Part shown: piece after piece, positions 56,402 through 64,000 of the stretch | How the letters are laid out: every line of letters starts with the position of its first letter | Position numbering within the stretch: position 1 is the first letter of the stretch | DNA from: CAYFPX01 sp964519895 | GTDB taxonomy: Bacteria; Myxococcota_A; UBA796; CAJQPC01 | NCBI GenBank assembly: GCA_964519895.1 | Contig: CAZFLE010000006.1 | Location: forward strand, 1 to 64,000 | Direction: 5' to 3' | DNA length: 64,000 nucleotides | Made by a program: the position numbers and the translations under genes | Notes under the pieces: model-generated | Databases searched by the model: none | What the model saw: the letters and a program-made list of their open reading frames with translations, nothing else | Told to the model about the DNA's origin: nothing

Positions 56402-57274
56402 TCAGGCGGCTTCCTCGAGCGCCGCGAGCTGATCCCAGAACTGCCAGGTCTCGGGTCGCAGGCGCCACAAGGTCCGGTAGCGGGCCACGAAGGCCTCGAA
56501 GGGCTGGGGGCCGGCCAGGGGCGTCAGCCGCAGCACCGGTCCATCGGGGCGGTCGTCGAGCAGCAAGCCAAGGATCGCCGCGCCGGCCTCGCGGCCCAGT
56601 GCATAGGCCGCATCGGGCCAGGCGATGCGGGTCAGGCCCAGGGCCGCGGGACGCGAGGACTCCCCGACGATGCGCCCAGGCCCGAGTCCGTCGCCAGTGG
56701 TGAGCAGCACCCCGCCCTCGGCCAGCACCGCCCGTGGCCGGTCCCCGGCCGAACCGACCCGCAAGTAGCGGACACCGAGCCGATCCTCCATCTGCCGGCG
56801 GCGAGCCTGGCCCCACCCTTGCGCCCCCTCCAGCGCATCGTCGGGCCGCTGAAAGGTGCGGACCTGGACCGGAATCCCGAGCCGATCCAGGACGATCGGC
56901 GGCAACCCGTGGGTGCCCAGGTGACCGGCGATCAACAGCACCGGCGTGCCGGCAGCCATCGCCGAGTGGACCGCGTCCAGCCCTTCCACGGCCACGTGGG
57001 CGGTCACCGTGCAACGGTCCAGGCGCGGGAAGACCAGGCGCTCGAGGCTCTGGCGCAGCTGGAAGCGTGCCTCCGCGACCGCGAGCCGACGGGCCAGGGC
57101 CGCGTCGGCGTGGGGCAGGGCCCGGGCCATGGCGTCGGCCACGCCCGGGCGACCGACCAAGGGAGCCCCGTCCGTGGCCCAACGGATCCACCTCAGGGAC
57201 CGCCCTGGGGGCAGCGCCTGGAGCGCCGGTCCGAGGGCATCCCAGTACGCGCGGCGAGCCCAGAGACCGGTCAG
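56402..57274 (-). CDS. LpxL/HtrB-like lipid acyltransferase
   Basis: The protein of about 290 residues resembles the LpxL/HtrB lysophospholipid or lipid A acyltransferases. The key segment is LLIAGHLGTHGLPP, in which the catalytic His of the usual HxxxxD/E box is H-L-G-T-H-G; GVLLTTGDGLGPGR, IVGESSRPAALGLTRIAW and AGAAILGLLLDDRPDG follow. The start is uncertain. CTG 57274 overlaps the upstream stop as CTGA; the first ATG, GTG or TTG are 35 or more codons further down and would cut the N-terminal region. Confidence 0.65.
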   Translation of the reverse strand: MTGLWARRAYWDALGPALQALPPGRSLRWIRWATDGAPLVGRPGVADAMARALPHADAALARRLAVAEARFQLRQSLERLVFPRLDRCTVTAHVAVEGLDAVHSAMAAGTPVLLIAGHLGTHGLPPIVLDRLGIPVQVRTFQRPDDALEGAQGWGQARRRQMEDRLGVRYLRVGSAGDRPRAVLAEGGVLLTTGDGLGPGRIVGESSRPAALGLTRIAWPDAAYALGREAGAAILGLLLDDRPDGPVLRLTPLAGPQPFEAFVARYRTLWRLRPETWQFWDQLAALEEAA

Positions 57275-57810
57275 GTGTCCCGGTTGTCGACCGGCGGACG
57301 GCGAAACTCGACCTCGAACTCCCCGGTGGTGCGCACGCTCGCCTGGGAGGCCCGCCGCTGGCCCGACGAGGTCGACATCGAAGCCGGCGGGGCTATCGCC
57401 CGACGACGCCTGCGGGGCCGCGTGCCCATCTGGGCCTTGAGCAGCTGCTTGACCGTGAGCGCCACGAGCGCCGGCGACGCGTTGTTGTGGAGCCAGTGGT
57501 CGACCTTGAAGTCGCTGCCGAGCCCGAGCTTCAGCTTCTCGGCGTCCACGCCTTCCGGCGCCGAGCCGTGCACCACCATCAGGCAGTCGCCGCCGTCCAG
57601 CTTGCGCATCCGCGTGCACAGCGACAGACCGTGGCCCTTTTTCTGATGGGTCGACGCCAGCACCACGTCGGGCTGCTGCTCTTCGAGCAGGTGCTTGATC
57701 TGCTTCATCGACTTGGGCATCACCAGGTCGAAGTCCACCCGCAGCACACGCGCGAAGAGTTTTCGGCGCGCACCCACAGGGTCGAGAAGGAGGAGGACAG
57801 GTCGGCTCAA
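57271..57810 (-). CDS. Pseudo-receiver (response-regulator-like) protein
   Basis: TTG 57810, preceded by AGGAAGGG, gives about 179 residues: SRPVLLLLDPVGARRKLFARVL (receiver-like beta1 with one Asp), then QPDVVLASTHQKKGHGLSLC, where the usual phospho-accepting Asp is replaced by Ser, and VVHGSAPEGVD. The C-terminus is basic (TRPRRRRRAI). Such proteins cannot be phosphorylated in the normal way and probably act by binding partners. It is the first gene of the acyltransferase operon. Start choice moderately sure. Confidence 0.6.
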   Translation of the reverse strand: MSRPVLLLLDPVGARRKLFARVLRVDFDLVMPKSMKQIKHLLEEQQPDVVLASTHQKKGHGLSLCTRMRKLDGGDCLMVVHGSAPEGVDAEKLKLGLGSDFKVDHWLHNNASPALVALTVKQLLKAQMGTRPRRRRRAIAPPASMSTSSGQRRASQASVRTTGEFEVEFRRPPVDNRDT

Positions 57811-57871
57811 CGCCCTTCCTGGGCCGTGAACAAGCACGCACAGCGTACGATGCAAGTCGCCTGAGGTCCAA

Positions 57872-59107
57872 GTGGAAAAGCGGGAAAACCCTGTCAGGGA
57901 TCCCCTGACACCGTACCAACGCAAGCTCTTTCTGCTGCTGGGCGTGGCGACGTTCTTCGAGGGCTACGACATGATCGCCCTCAGCCAGATCCTGCCCACG
58001 TTGCGTGAAGACTTCGGCATCAGCTTCGCCCAGGGCGCCACGATGGTCACGGTCATCAACATCGGCACCATCATCGCGTGGCTGCTCATCCGCAAGGCCG
58101 ACCAGTGGGGCCGCAAGCGGGTCCTGATGATCACCATCGGCGGCTACACGATCTTCACCCTGTTGTCGGGCCTGGCCCCCCACGTCCTGCTGTTCACCCT
58201 GGCCCAGCTCGTGGCGCGCATCTTCCTGATCGGGGAGTGGGCCATCTCGATGGTCTACGCGGCCGAGGAATTCCCAGCCGAGCGGCGCGGCATGGTGCTC
58301 GGGGTGCTCCAGGGCTTCTCCAGCCTGGGGTCCGTGGTGTGCGCCGGCGTGGTGCCGATCCTGCTCACGACGCCCTACGGGTGGCGCACGGTCTACTTCG
58401 TCGGCGCCGTGCCCCTGGTCCTGGTGATGGTGGCGCGCCGCAGCCTGCGCGAGACCAAGCGCTTCGAGGAACAGGTCAGCACCGAGACCCGCCCGAGCCT
58501 GATGGCGTTCTGGAAGACCCCGTACAAGAAGCGCATGCTCCAGCTCGCGCTGATCTGGTTCCTGACCTACCTGTGCACCCAGACCGCGATCACATTCTGG
58601 AAGGAGTTCGCGGTCGCCGAGCGCGGACTGACCGACGGCCAGGTCGGGGCCAGCATCACCATCGCCGCCGTGGTCTCGATGCCCCTGGTCTTCGCCGCGG
58701 GCAAGCTGCTGGACGTGATCGGCCGGCGCAAGGGCGCGGTGCTGATCTACACGCTCACCAGCCTGGGCTGTGTGGCGTCCTACACCGCCCACGGCCACGC
58801 GCTGCTCACGGCGTCGCTGGTCCTCGCCATCTTCGGGGTCTCGGCGGTGCTGCCCGTCCTGAACTCCTACAACACCGAGCTGTTCCCCACCGAGCTGCGG
58901 GGCGACGCCTTCTCCTGGTCGAACAACCTGCTCGGCCGCATCGGGTACGTCACGAGCCCCCTGCTGGTCGGCGTCGCGGCGGGTTCGTGGGGCATCGGTC
59001 CGGCCATCGCCAGCACGGCGATCTTTCCCATGCTGGCCCTGGCGCTGATCTGGCTCTGGCTCCCCGAGACGCGGGGCAAGGAGCTCGAGGAGACGAGCGC
59101 GCTGTAG
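57872..59107 (+). CDS. MFS transporter, sugar/aromatic-acid type
   Basis: GTG 57872 with GAGG 6 nt upstream. The protein has 411 residues and 12 predicted helices. MFS motifs include FFEGYDMIALSQILP in the first helix, ADQWGRKRVLMI (the RxGRR-type loop) and VYAAEEFPAERRGMVLG in helix 5. The second half repeats the pattern with LLDVIGRRKGAVL. YNTELFPTELRG and a GGxRP-like ending (WLWLPETRGKELEE) match the MHS/aromatic-acid-sugar subfamilies. The substrate is unknown. Confidence 0.93.
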   Translation: MEKRENPVRDPLTPYQRKLFLLLGVATFFEGYDMIALSQILPTLREDFGISFAQGATMVTVINIGTIIAWLLIRKADQWGRKRVLMITIGGYTIFTLLSGLAPHVLLFTLAQLVARIFLIGEWAISMVYAAEEFPAERRGMVLGVLQGFSSLGSVVCAGVVPILLTTPYGWRTVYFVGAVPLVLVMVARRSLRETKRFEEQVSTETRPSLMAFWKTPYKKRMLQLALIWFLTYLCTQTAITFWKEFAVAERGLTDGQVGASITIAAVVSMPLVFAAGKLLDVIGRRKGAVLIYTLTSLGCVASYTAHGHALLTASLVLAIFGVSAVLPVLNSYNTELFPTELRGDAFSWSNNLLGRIGYVTSPLLVGVAAGSWGIGPAIASTAIFPMLALALIWLWLPETRGKELEETSAL

Positions 59108-59115
59108 TCCTGGCG

Positions 59116-59721
59116 CTAGAAGTCCAGCCGATCGTTCTGGTGCGTCAGGATCTCGCAGTCCGAGCTGACCGTGGTGCAACACAGCAGACGGAAGCCGGCC
59201 GCGGCGTGCTTCTCGTCGAGCATGAACTGGTCACCCATCACCGCGTCGCCCTGGTCCAGCATGGCGGCGCACATGAAGCAGCCCCCATTGAGGCAGGAGA
59301 ACGGAAGCTCCAGCTCATTGCGCTCGGCGGCGTCGAGCACGGTCTCGCCCTCGAAGCAGTCGATCGTGGTGTCCAGGCCCTCGACCTCGTTGTACAGGTG
59401 GAGCTGGTAGGTCTTGGTGTCGTCGGCCTGGGCGACCGTGGCAGCGGGGGCGATCCAGGCCGGCTTGGCCGGCTCGGCCTTGTCGAAGGCGTCGAAGAAG
59501 CCGTCGTCGAGCACCTGGGCCGCGGGCTTGTTGGCCTGGCTCCGCCGGCGGGGACGAGGGGCGTTGTCGAAGTCGTCCTCTTCTTCCTCGATGTCGTCGT
59601 CGTCCCACTTGCGGCCGCGCTTGCCGGCGTAGCTCTTGGTCGATGCCGACGTGGGGCGGGACGTGTCGACCCGCTCTTCTGGCCCCTTCAGGGCGCGCTT
59701 CAGCCTGTCACGAAGTCCCAT
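59116..59721 (-). CDS. 2Fe-2S ferredoxin-type protein with long charged N-terminus
   Basis: The 201-residue protein starts at ATG 59721. The first 100 residues are basic and acidic low-complexity (KWDDDDIEEEEDDFDN, PRPRRRSQ). The ferredoxin domain is at 100-201: YQLHLYNEVEGLDTTIDC, GETVLDAAERNELELPFSC. Cluster ligands are Cys143, Cys148, Cys151 (C-x4-C-x2-C) and Cys181. It would carry one electron between a reductase and an oxygenase or similar. The tail of about 90 residues before the domain is unusual and may tether it. Confidence 0.9.
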   Translation of the reverse strand: MGLRDRLKRALKGPEERVDTSRPTSASTKSYAGKRGRKWDDDDIEEEEDDFDNAPRPRRRSQANKPAAQVLDDGFFDAFDKAEPAKPAWIAPAATVAQADDTKTYQLHLYNEVEGLDTTIDCFEGETVLDAAERNELELPFSCLNGGCFMCAAMLDQGDAVMGDQFMLDEKHAAAGFRLLCCTTVSSDCEILTHQNDRLDF

Positions 59722-59760
59722 GGCATCCTCATTTAGCCGATCGGATACGGGGCCGGCGAC

Positions 59761-61080
59761 GTGAACGGCATCTTCCTCGGCATCTTCGGCGTCGCCTTCG
59801 TGACGGCCGCTCTGATGGGCAACTTCGACGCGGCCAGTCGGGGCCTCTTCGATGGGGCCCGCGCCAGTGTGGACCTGGCGATCGGCCTGATCGGGTACAT
59901 GGCCTTCTTCCTGGGGCTCATGAAGGTCGCCGAGCGTGCCGGGCTGCTGCGGCTCCTGGCTCGGACGATCCGGCCGCTGATGGTCCGGCTGTTCCCCGAT
60001 GTGCCCGCCGAGCACCCGGCCATGGCGGCGATGATCCTGAATTTCGCCGCCAACATGCTCGGGCTGGTCAACGCTGCGACGCCCTTTGGCATCAAGGCCA
60101 TGCACGAGCTGGAGAAGCTCAACCGCCACCCGGGCACGGCGACCAACGCCATGTGCCTGTTCCTGGCCATCAACACCAGCGGCCTGGCCCTGCTCCCCAG
60201 CGGGGTCGTCTCGCTGCGGGCAGCCGAGAACTCCGCCGACCCCTGGGGCATCGTCGCACCCACGCTGTTCGCCACCGCGGTGGCCACCGTCGCCGGCATC
60301 TTCATGGCCAAGTCCCTGCAGCGCCAGTCGCGCTTCGCGGCTCCCCCCCCGAGCCGAGACATCGATCTGGACGAGCGAGCAGACGCCGAAGCCGACCTGG
60401 CGGATCAGCCTGGCGCGGACTTCGGACCCCGGGCTCACTGGGGACTGGGCGTGTTCCTCCTGGTGTCCATCGGCCTGCTGGTCGTGCCGGCCGTGGCGTC
60501 GGCCGTGCTCCCCGCGAGCAACGCGCACGTGGCCCACCTGCGGGACTTTGCCGACAAGGCCAGCGACGCGGTGATCCCCATCCTGGTCATGTCCATTGCC
60601 GGCTTCGGTGCCGTCCGAGGCGTCAAGGTCTACGAGGCCTTCGTCGAAGGGGCCAAGGAGGGCTGGAACGTCGCGGTGGTGATCATCCCCTACCTGGTCG
60701 CGATCCTGGGCGCCGTCGGCATGTTCCGAGGCTCCGGCGCGATGGGCATGCTGGGCGGCATGATCGGGCCGGCCATCGAGCCCCTGGGCATGCCGGCAGA
60801 GGTCCTGCCCCAGGCCCTGGTGCGACCCCTCTCGGGCTCCGGCGCCTATGGACTCATGGCCGAACTCATCACGATCCACGGCCCGGACAGCTACATCGGC
60901 TACCTGACCAGCGTGCTCCAGGGGTCGACCGAGACCACCTTCTATGTGCTCGCCGTGTACTTCGGTGCGGTCAAGGTCTATCGGGTCCGCCACGCCCCCT
61001 GGGCCGGGCTGGCGGCGGACATCGTGGGCGCGATCGCAGCGGTGTTCATCGTGTCCGCGCTGTACGGTCACCTGCAGTAG
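59761..61080 (+). CDS. SpmA-SpmB fused nucleoside-recognition-type membrane protein
   Basis: The 439-residue protein joins two Gate (nucleoside recognition) domains. The N-terminal half is SpmA-like (MAFFLGLMKVAERAGLLRLLARTIRPLMVRLFP, NFAANMLGLVNAATPFGIKAM) and the C-terminal half SpmB-like (IPILVMSIAGFGAVRGVKVYEAFVEGAKEG, PLSGSGAYGLMAEL). In Bacillus, spmA and spmB are two genes important for spore core dehydration. Fused forms occur in many Gram-negative bacteria that do not make endospores, where the role is unknown. GTG 59761 is used; a GATACGGGG box lies 9 nt upstream. Confidence 0.9.
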   Translation: MNGIFLGIFGVAFVTAALMGNFDAASRGLFDGARASVDLAIGLIGYMAFFLGLMKVAERAGLLRLLARTIRPLMVRLFPDVPAEHPAMAAMILNFAANMLGLVNAATPFGIKAMHELEKLNRHPGTATNAMCLFLAINTSGLALLPSGVVSLRAAENSADPWGIVAPTLFATAVATVAGIFMAKSLQRQSRFAAPPPSRDIDLDERADAEADLADQPGADFGPRAHWGLGVFLLVSIGLLVVPAVASAVLPASNAHVAHLRDFADKASDAVIPILVMSIAGFGAVRGVKVYEAFVEGAKEGWNVAVVIIPYLVAILGAVGMFRGSGAMGMLGGMIGPAIEPLGMPAEVLPQALVRPLSGSGAYGLMAELITIHGPDSYIGYLTSVLQGSTETTFYVLAVYFGAVKVYRVRHAPWAGLAADIVGAIAAVFIVSALYGHLQ

Positions 61081-61089
61081 ACGGCCTGC

Positions 61090-63561
61090 TCAGGGGTCGA
61101 ACCAGGACAGGGCATAGGCCGCACCTGCGTAGCTGCCGTTGGTGGCGTCACCCAGTGCACCCACGATCAGATCGTCGACACCGTCGCCGTCGATGTCGGC
61201 GAGGCGGCCCAGGCCGTAGCCCAGGTAGTCATAGGTGTCCTCGCCCGTGACCCACAGGTCGGTGTCTCCCACGTCCAGGCTGCCGCTGAGTGGCCCCAGC
61301 AACACCCCGACCGCGCCTTCGTCGGTGCCGTCGTAGGGCGCCGAAGCCACCAGGTCAGCCAGGCCATCGCCGTCCAGGTCCCCACCTGCCACGTGGAAGC
61401 CGAACCAGTCGCTGCTGTCCTGGCCCAGCACGATCGCGTCGGCGGCCGCCAGGTCTCCGGTGCCGCTGACCGGCCCGAGCACCAGATACACAGCACCGGC
61501 GTTCGAGGCCGCGGTGTCGTTGTAGGGCGCACCGACCGCGAGATCTGCGTAGCCATCGCCGTCGGTGTCCCCGACCCCGGCGACGCCGTGGCCCGCGTAG
61601 CCGCCGCTGTCCACCCCGGTGCGCACAGCGTCGGCCCGGGTGTCGGTCGTGCTGCCGACGATCGGACCGTAGAACACGTACACCGCCCCAGCGCTCAGGC
61701 CGGCGCTGTCCGGGGCGATCGGCGCTCCGATGGCCAGGTCGTCGAGCCCGTCGCCGTTCAGGTCGCCCGCACCGGCGACCTGGTAGCCCAGGTAGGCGCT
61801 GCTGGTGCCATAGATCAGGCCCGATGCGGCGTAGACCGCCGCGGTGGCCCCGGTCACCGGTCCGGACACCACATAGGCAGCGCCGCCGTAGGAGGCCCCG
61901 GAGCTCTCGTAGGGCGCCCCCAGCACCAGGTCTCCGTAGCCGTCGCCGTCCAGGTCCCCCGCCCCATCGACCCCCTGGCCCAAGGCGTCGCCACTGGCCC
62001 AGCCGTAGAGCGTCGCGTCGGCGCCGGACAGGCTGCCCCCCGCGGTCGCAGGTCCAGTGATCAGGTAGGCCGTGCCCGACGAGTTCCCGTTCAGGCTGGA
62101 CGAGCTGGACGCGATCAACACATCGTCCAGGCCATCGCCGTCGACGTCGCCGGCACCGGCCACCGCGCGGCCCTGGTAGTCGCTCGCCGATGCGCCCGTC
62201 CAGGCGACTCCCGCGGTGGCGAGATCTCCGCTGGCCACCGGTCCGTGCACCACGTGGGCGCCGCCGTAGGCGCCGGCAGTGCCCGAGAGGTACCAGGAGC
62301 CGACCACCATGTCCTGAGAACCGTCACCGTCCAGGTCTCCAGCAGCGTCGATGACCGCACCGCTGTAGTCCGACGCCGACTCGCCCAAGAGCTTGACGCT
62401 GCCGTCGCCCACGTCGTGCACACCGCTTCGCACGCACCCGGCCGCCTCGCCGCTGCAGTCGTTGTCCAGGCCATCCCCACAGATCTCGGTCGCGCCGGGG
62501 TTCACGGTGCTGTCACCGTCGTCGCAGTCGTCGGCCACGCTGGCGTGGAGGGACGGCTCCTCGCAGGCCAGGGTGGTGCTGGTGGCCAGTCCATAGCCGT
62601 CGCCGTCGCTGTCGAGGTACCAGGTCGACGCGTCGGCGCTGTCGGCACCGTCGGTCGCCCCGTCGCAGTTGTCGTCCCGGCCGTTGCAGACCTCGACGGC
62701 GTCGGGTGAGAAAGCAGCGTCGGTGTCGTCGCAGTCGTCGGCGTTGTCCACGTAGCCGGGGGGCTGACTGCACGAGGTGGCGGTCAGGAAGGGGTCGCCG
62801 TAGCCGTCCAGGTCGCCGTCCCAGTACCAGGTCGGTGCGTCGACGGCGTCGCGCTCGTCGACCGTGCCGTCGCAGTCCTCGTCGTCCCCTCCGCAGACCT
62901 CGTCGGCGCCGGTGTAGGTCTCGGGCGCGTCGTCGTCGCAGTCGCCCGAGATGGTCGCGTAGCCGCTGGGCTGGTCACAGGCCTCGAGGGTCTCGGACAG
63001 CACACCAACCCCGTCCTGGTCCTGGTCCCGGTAGTAGGTCTGTCCGTCCACCGCGCCGTCGTCGGCGACGCCGGTGCAGTCCTGGTCGATGCCATCGCAG
63101 ACCTCGGTCGCCCCGGGAAACACACTTGGCGCGTCATCGTCGCAGTCCCGGCCATTGCGCACGTGCGCATCGGGCCGCTCGCAGCGCACGACTTCGGTGG
63201 CCGGATCGCCATAGCCGTCGATGTCACTGTCCAGGAAGTAGGGCACCGGCGCCGCCGTGCCCTCGTCGATGGCCCCGTTGCAGTCCTGGTCCGCACCATC
63301 GCAGATCTCTTCGACCCCCGGATGGATGCCGTCGTCGGTGTCGTCGCAGTCCCCGCCCGTGCCCACGAAGCCGGCCGGCTGCTCGCAGCCCTCCTGGGTC
63401 ACGGCGTCCACGCCGTAGCCGTCGGCGTCGGCGTCGGCGTACCAGGTCACCGGGTCCAGGCAGTCCTCGACCCCCGAGTCCGCGGACGTGGTGGTGGTGT
63501 CGCCGCCGCAGGCGACCATCAGCGTGGCGATGGGCAGGAAGGAGGGCAGGATCCCGCGCAT
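61090..63561 (-). CDS. Lipoprotein with five MopE-type repeats and seven FG-GAP repeats
   Basis: ATG 63561 (AAGGA upstream) gives 823 residues with the signal MRGILPSFLPIATLMVAC. Residues about 35-400 hold five Asp-rich units (DADADGYGVD, DSDIDGYGDP, DQDQDGVGVL, DGDLDGYGDP and DSDGDGYGLA) plus six-Cys MopE-type motifs (DCDDTDD, DGADQDCNG). Residues 420-823 hold seven FG-GAP repeats, each with GDxDGDG.xDL.(V/I)GAP as in GAGDLDGDGYGDLVLGAP. Seven units make one integrin-alpha-like propeller with Ca sites. Probably adhesive and surface bound. Confidence 0.9.
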   Translation of the reverse strand: MRGILPSFLPIATLMVACGGDTTTTSADSGVEDCLDPVTWYADADADGYGVDAVTQEGCEQPAGFVGTGGDCDDTDDGIHPGVEEICDGADQDCNGAIDEGTAAPVPYFLDSDIDGYGDPATEVVRCERPDAHVRNGRDCDDDAPSVFPGATEVCDGIDQDCTGVADDGAVDGQTYYRDQDQDGVGVLSETLEACDQPSGYATISGDCDDDAPETYTGADEVCGGDDEDCDGTVDERDAVDAPTWYWDGDLDGYGDPFLTATSCSQPPGYVDNADDCDDTDAAFSPDAVEVCNGRDDNCDGATDGADSADASTWYLDSDGDGYGLATSTTLACEEPSLHASVADDCDDGDSTVNPGATEICGDGLDNDCSGEAAGCVRSGVHDVGDGSVKLLGESASDYSGAVIDAAGDLDGDGSQDMVVGSWYLSGTAGAYGGAHVVHGPVASGDLATAGVAWTGASASDYQGRAVAGAGDVDGDGLDDVLIASSSSSLNGNSSGTAYLITGPATAGGSLSGADATLYGWASGDALGQGVDGAGDLDGDGYGDLVLGAPYESSGASYGGAAYVVSGPVTGATAAVYAASGLIYGTSSAYLGYQVAGAGDLNGDGLDDLAIGAPIAPDSAGLSAGAVYVFYGPIVGSTTDTRADAVRTGVDSGGYAGHGVAGVGDTDGDGYADLAVGAPYNDTAASNAGAVYLVLGPVSGTGDLAAADAIVLGQDSSDWFGFHVAGGDLDGDGLADLVASAPYDGTDEGAVGVLLGPLSGSLDVGDTDLWVTGEDTYDYLGYGLGRLADIDGDGVDDLIVGALGDATNGSYAGAAYALSWFDP

Positions 63562-63607
63562 GGGTCCTTGGGTGCCGAGGGGACCTGGTGATTCTATCCC
63601 CGCGGGC

Positions 63608-64000
63608 TCACGCCCGGACACCGACCTTGGCCCAGTCCCCCTTGCGGTACTCCCACCAGCCCCAGATCGCCTTGACGCCAAACGCTACGGGGAACGCGAT
63701 CCAGATGCCGAACACCCCAAGACCCACCACGAACCCCAGGATCCAGCTCGCCGGGATCTGGAACAACAGGGTGATCCAGCTGTTGATGCGCAGGGTGGTG
63801 CGGGTGGCCCCCGAGCCGCTGAGCATGCCGCCGAAGCTGATGTAGACCCCGACCACCGGCATGCAGTAGCCGAGCATCTTCATCCACATCACCGAGTAGG
63901 CGAACAGGTCCGTGCCCGGGTGCACATCGAACACGCCCACGATCGGACCGGCCCAGGCGATGAACAAGAGCCCCAGACTGCTCATGATCCCGGTGCACAA
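63608..64000 (-). CDS. MATE-family exporter, C-terminal part
   Basis: Only the last 130 residues are in the window; the start lies to the right. Helices such as LLFIAWAGPIVGVFDVH, MLGYCMPVVGVYISFGGMLSGSGATRTTLR and GFVVGLGVFGIWIAFPVAFGVKAIWGW match the last helices of NorM/MATE drug-sodium or drug-proton antiporters. The MATE 'GSGATR' motif is clear. The window ends inside the coding sequence. Confidence 0.85.
   Translation of the reverse strand: MCTGIMSSLGLLFIAWAGPIVGVFDVHPGTDLFAYSVMWMKMLGYCMPVVGVYISFGGMLSGSGATRTTLRINSWITLLFQIPASWILGFVVGLGVFGIWIAFPVAFGVKAIWGWWEYRKGDWAKVGVRA

Noticed and set aside
59761..61080. Endospore formation genes
   Set aside because: SpmA/SpmB-like fused proteins are widespread in bacteria that do not make endospores; there are no other sporulation genes here.

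Overview
The window is about 64 kb of very GC-rich DNA, packed with genes on both strands. It fits a metagenome-assembled Myxococcota genome (the former Deltaproteobacteria). The evidence is a GCGC-plus-membrane-helix-plus-arginine tail of MYXO-CTERM type on one secreted protein, five proteins with MopE-type Asp-rich repeats (DNDCDG / DADGDGYGD), an AgmX/GltJ-like zinc-ribbon protein, Hanks-type kinase signalling, and about fifteen short-signal lipoproteins. No rRNA, tRNA, CRISPR array, phage or insertion sequence was seen. The lineage within the phylum cannot be fixed from the sequence alone.

Layout. 0-1.2 kb: the start of an RHS/YD-repeat gene (minus strand, frameshifted) and a gene remnant. 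1.2-5.3 kb: a giant MopE-repeat plus RCC1-propeller lipoprotein. 5.6-9.7 kb: a TPM-like coiled-coil membrane protein, divergent from a secreted metallophosphoesterase. 9.7-12.7 kb: a tightly overlapping operon of LeuC-like and LeuD-like hydro-lyase subunits and a flavoprotein. 12.9-17 kb: a secreted short-repeat protein, a receiver-domain protein, and luxE followed by a luxC::DUF924 fusion. 17-22.6 kb: a di-haem lipoprotein, a divergent RelE/Phd toxin-antitoxin pair, an LVIVD-type lipoprotein and a membrane HExxH protein. 22.6-26.4 kb: typA and two lipoproteins. 26.7-30.2 kb: an AgmX/GltJ-like protein, a cell-envelope protein and an SRPBCC protein. 30.2-34.1 kb: a LysR regulator and a large tri-CxxCH lipoprotein. 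34.1-39.8 kb: a second phosphoesterase lipoprotein, a tiny basic protein, two coupled lipoproteins in a lower-GC patch, and a TauE/SafE permease. 39.9-44.7 kb: a MopE/fibrinogen-like lipoprotein, a Ser/Thr kinase-FGE fusion and a deoxynucleoside kinase coupled to a ceramidase-like lipoprotein. 47.2-50.3 kb: three tandem paralogous propeller lipoproteins. 50.2-57.8 kb: a degraded antitoxin, a Thr-type sulfatase-fold enzyme, a small beta-barrel protein, a phosphoesterase with YdbT/YdbS, a lipoprotein, an acyltransferase and a pseudo-receiver. 57.9-64 kb: an MFS transporter, a 2Fe-2S protein, an SpmA-SpmB fusion, a MopE/FG-GAP lipoprotein and the end of a MATE exporter.

Three observations apply to the whole window. 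(1) All three 100-N gaps are flanked by the same 55 bases on both sides, so they are k-mer overlaps left by the assembler and not missing sequence. Collapsing them repairs one gene. (2) About ten genes start 5-9 nt after a TAG-beginning hexamer (TAGGCT-like), with no Shine-Dalgarno, which suggests widespread leaderless transcription. (3) Operon partners are very often joined by 4-nt GTGA/ATGA overlaps.

The strongest candidates for unusual biology are the LeuCD-flavoprotein operon, the LuxE/LuxC::DUF924 pair, the 16-17-residue repeat protein whose start codon lies in a possible mRNA hairpin, and the divergent toxin-antitoxin pair.
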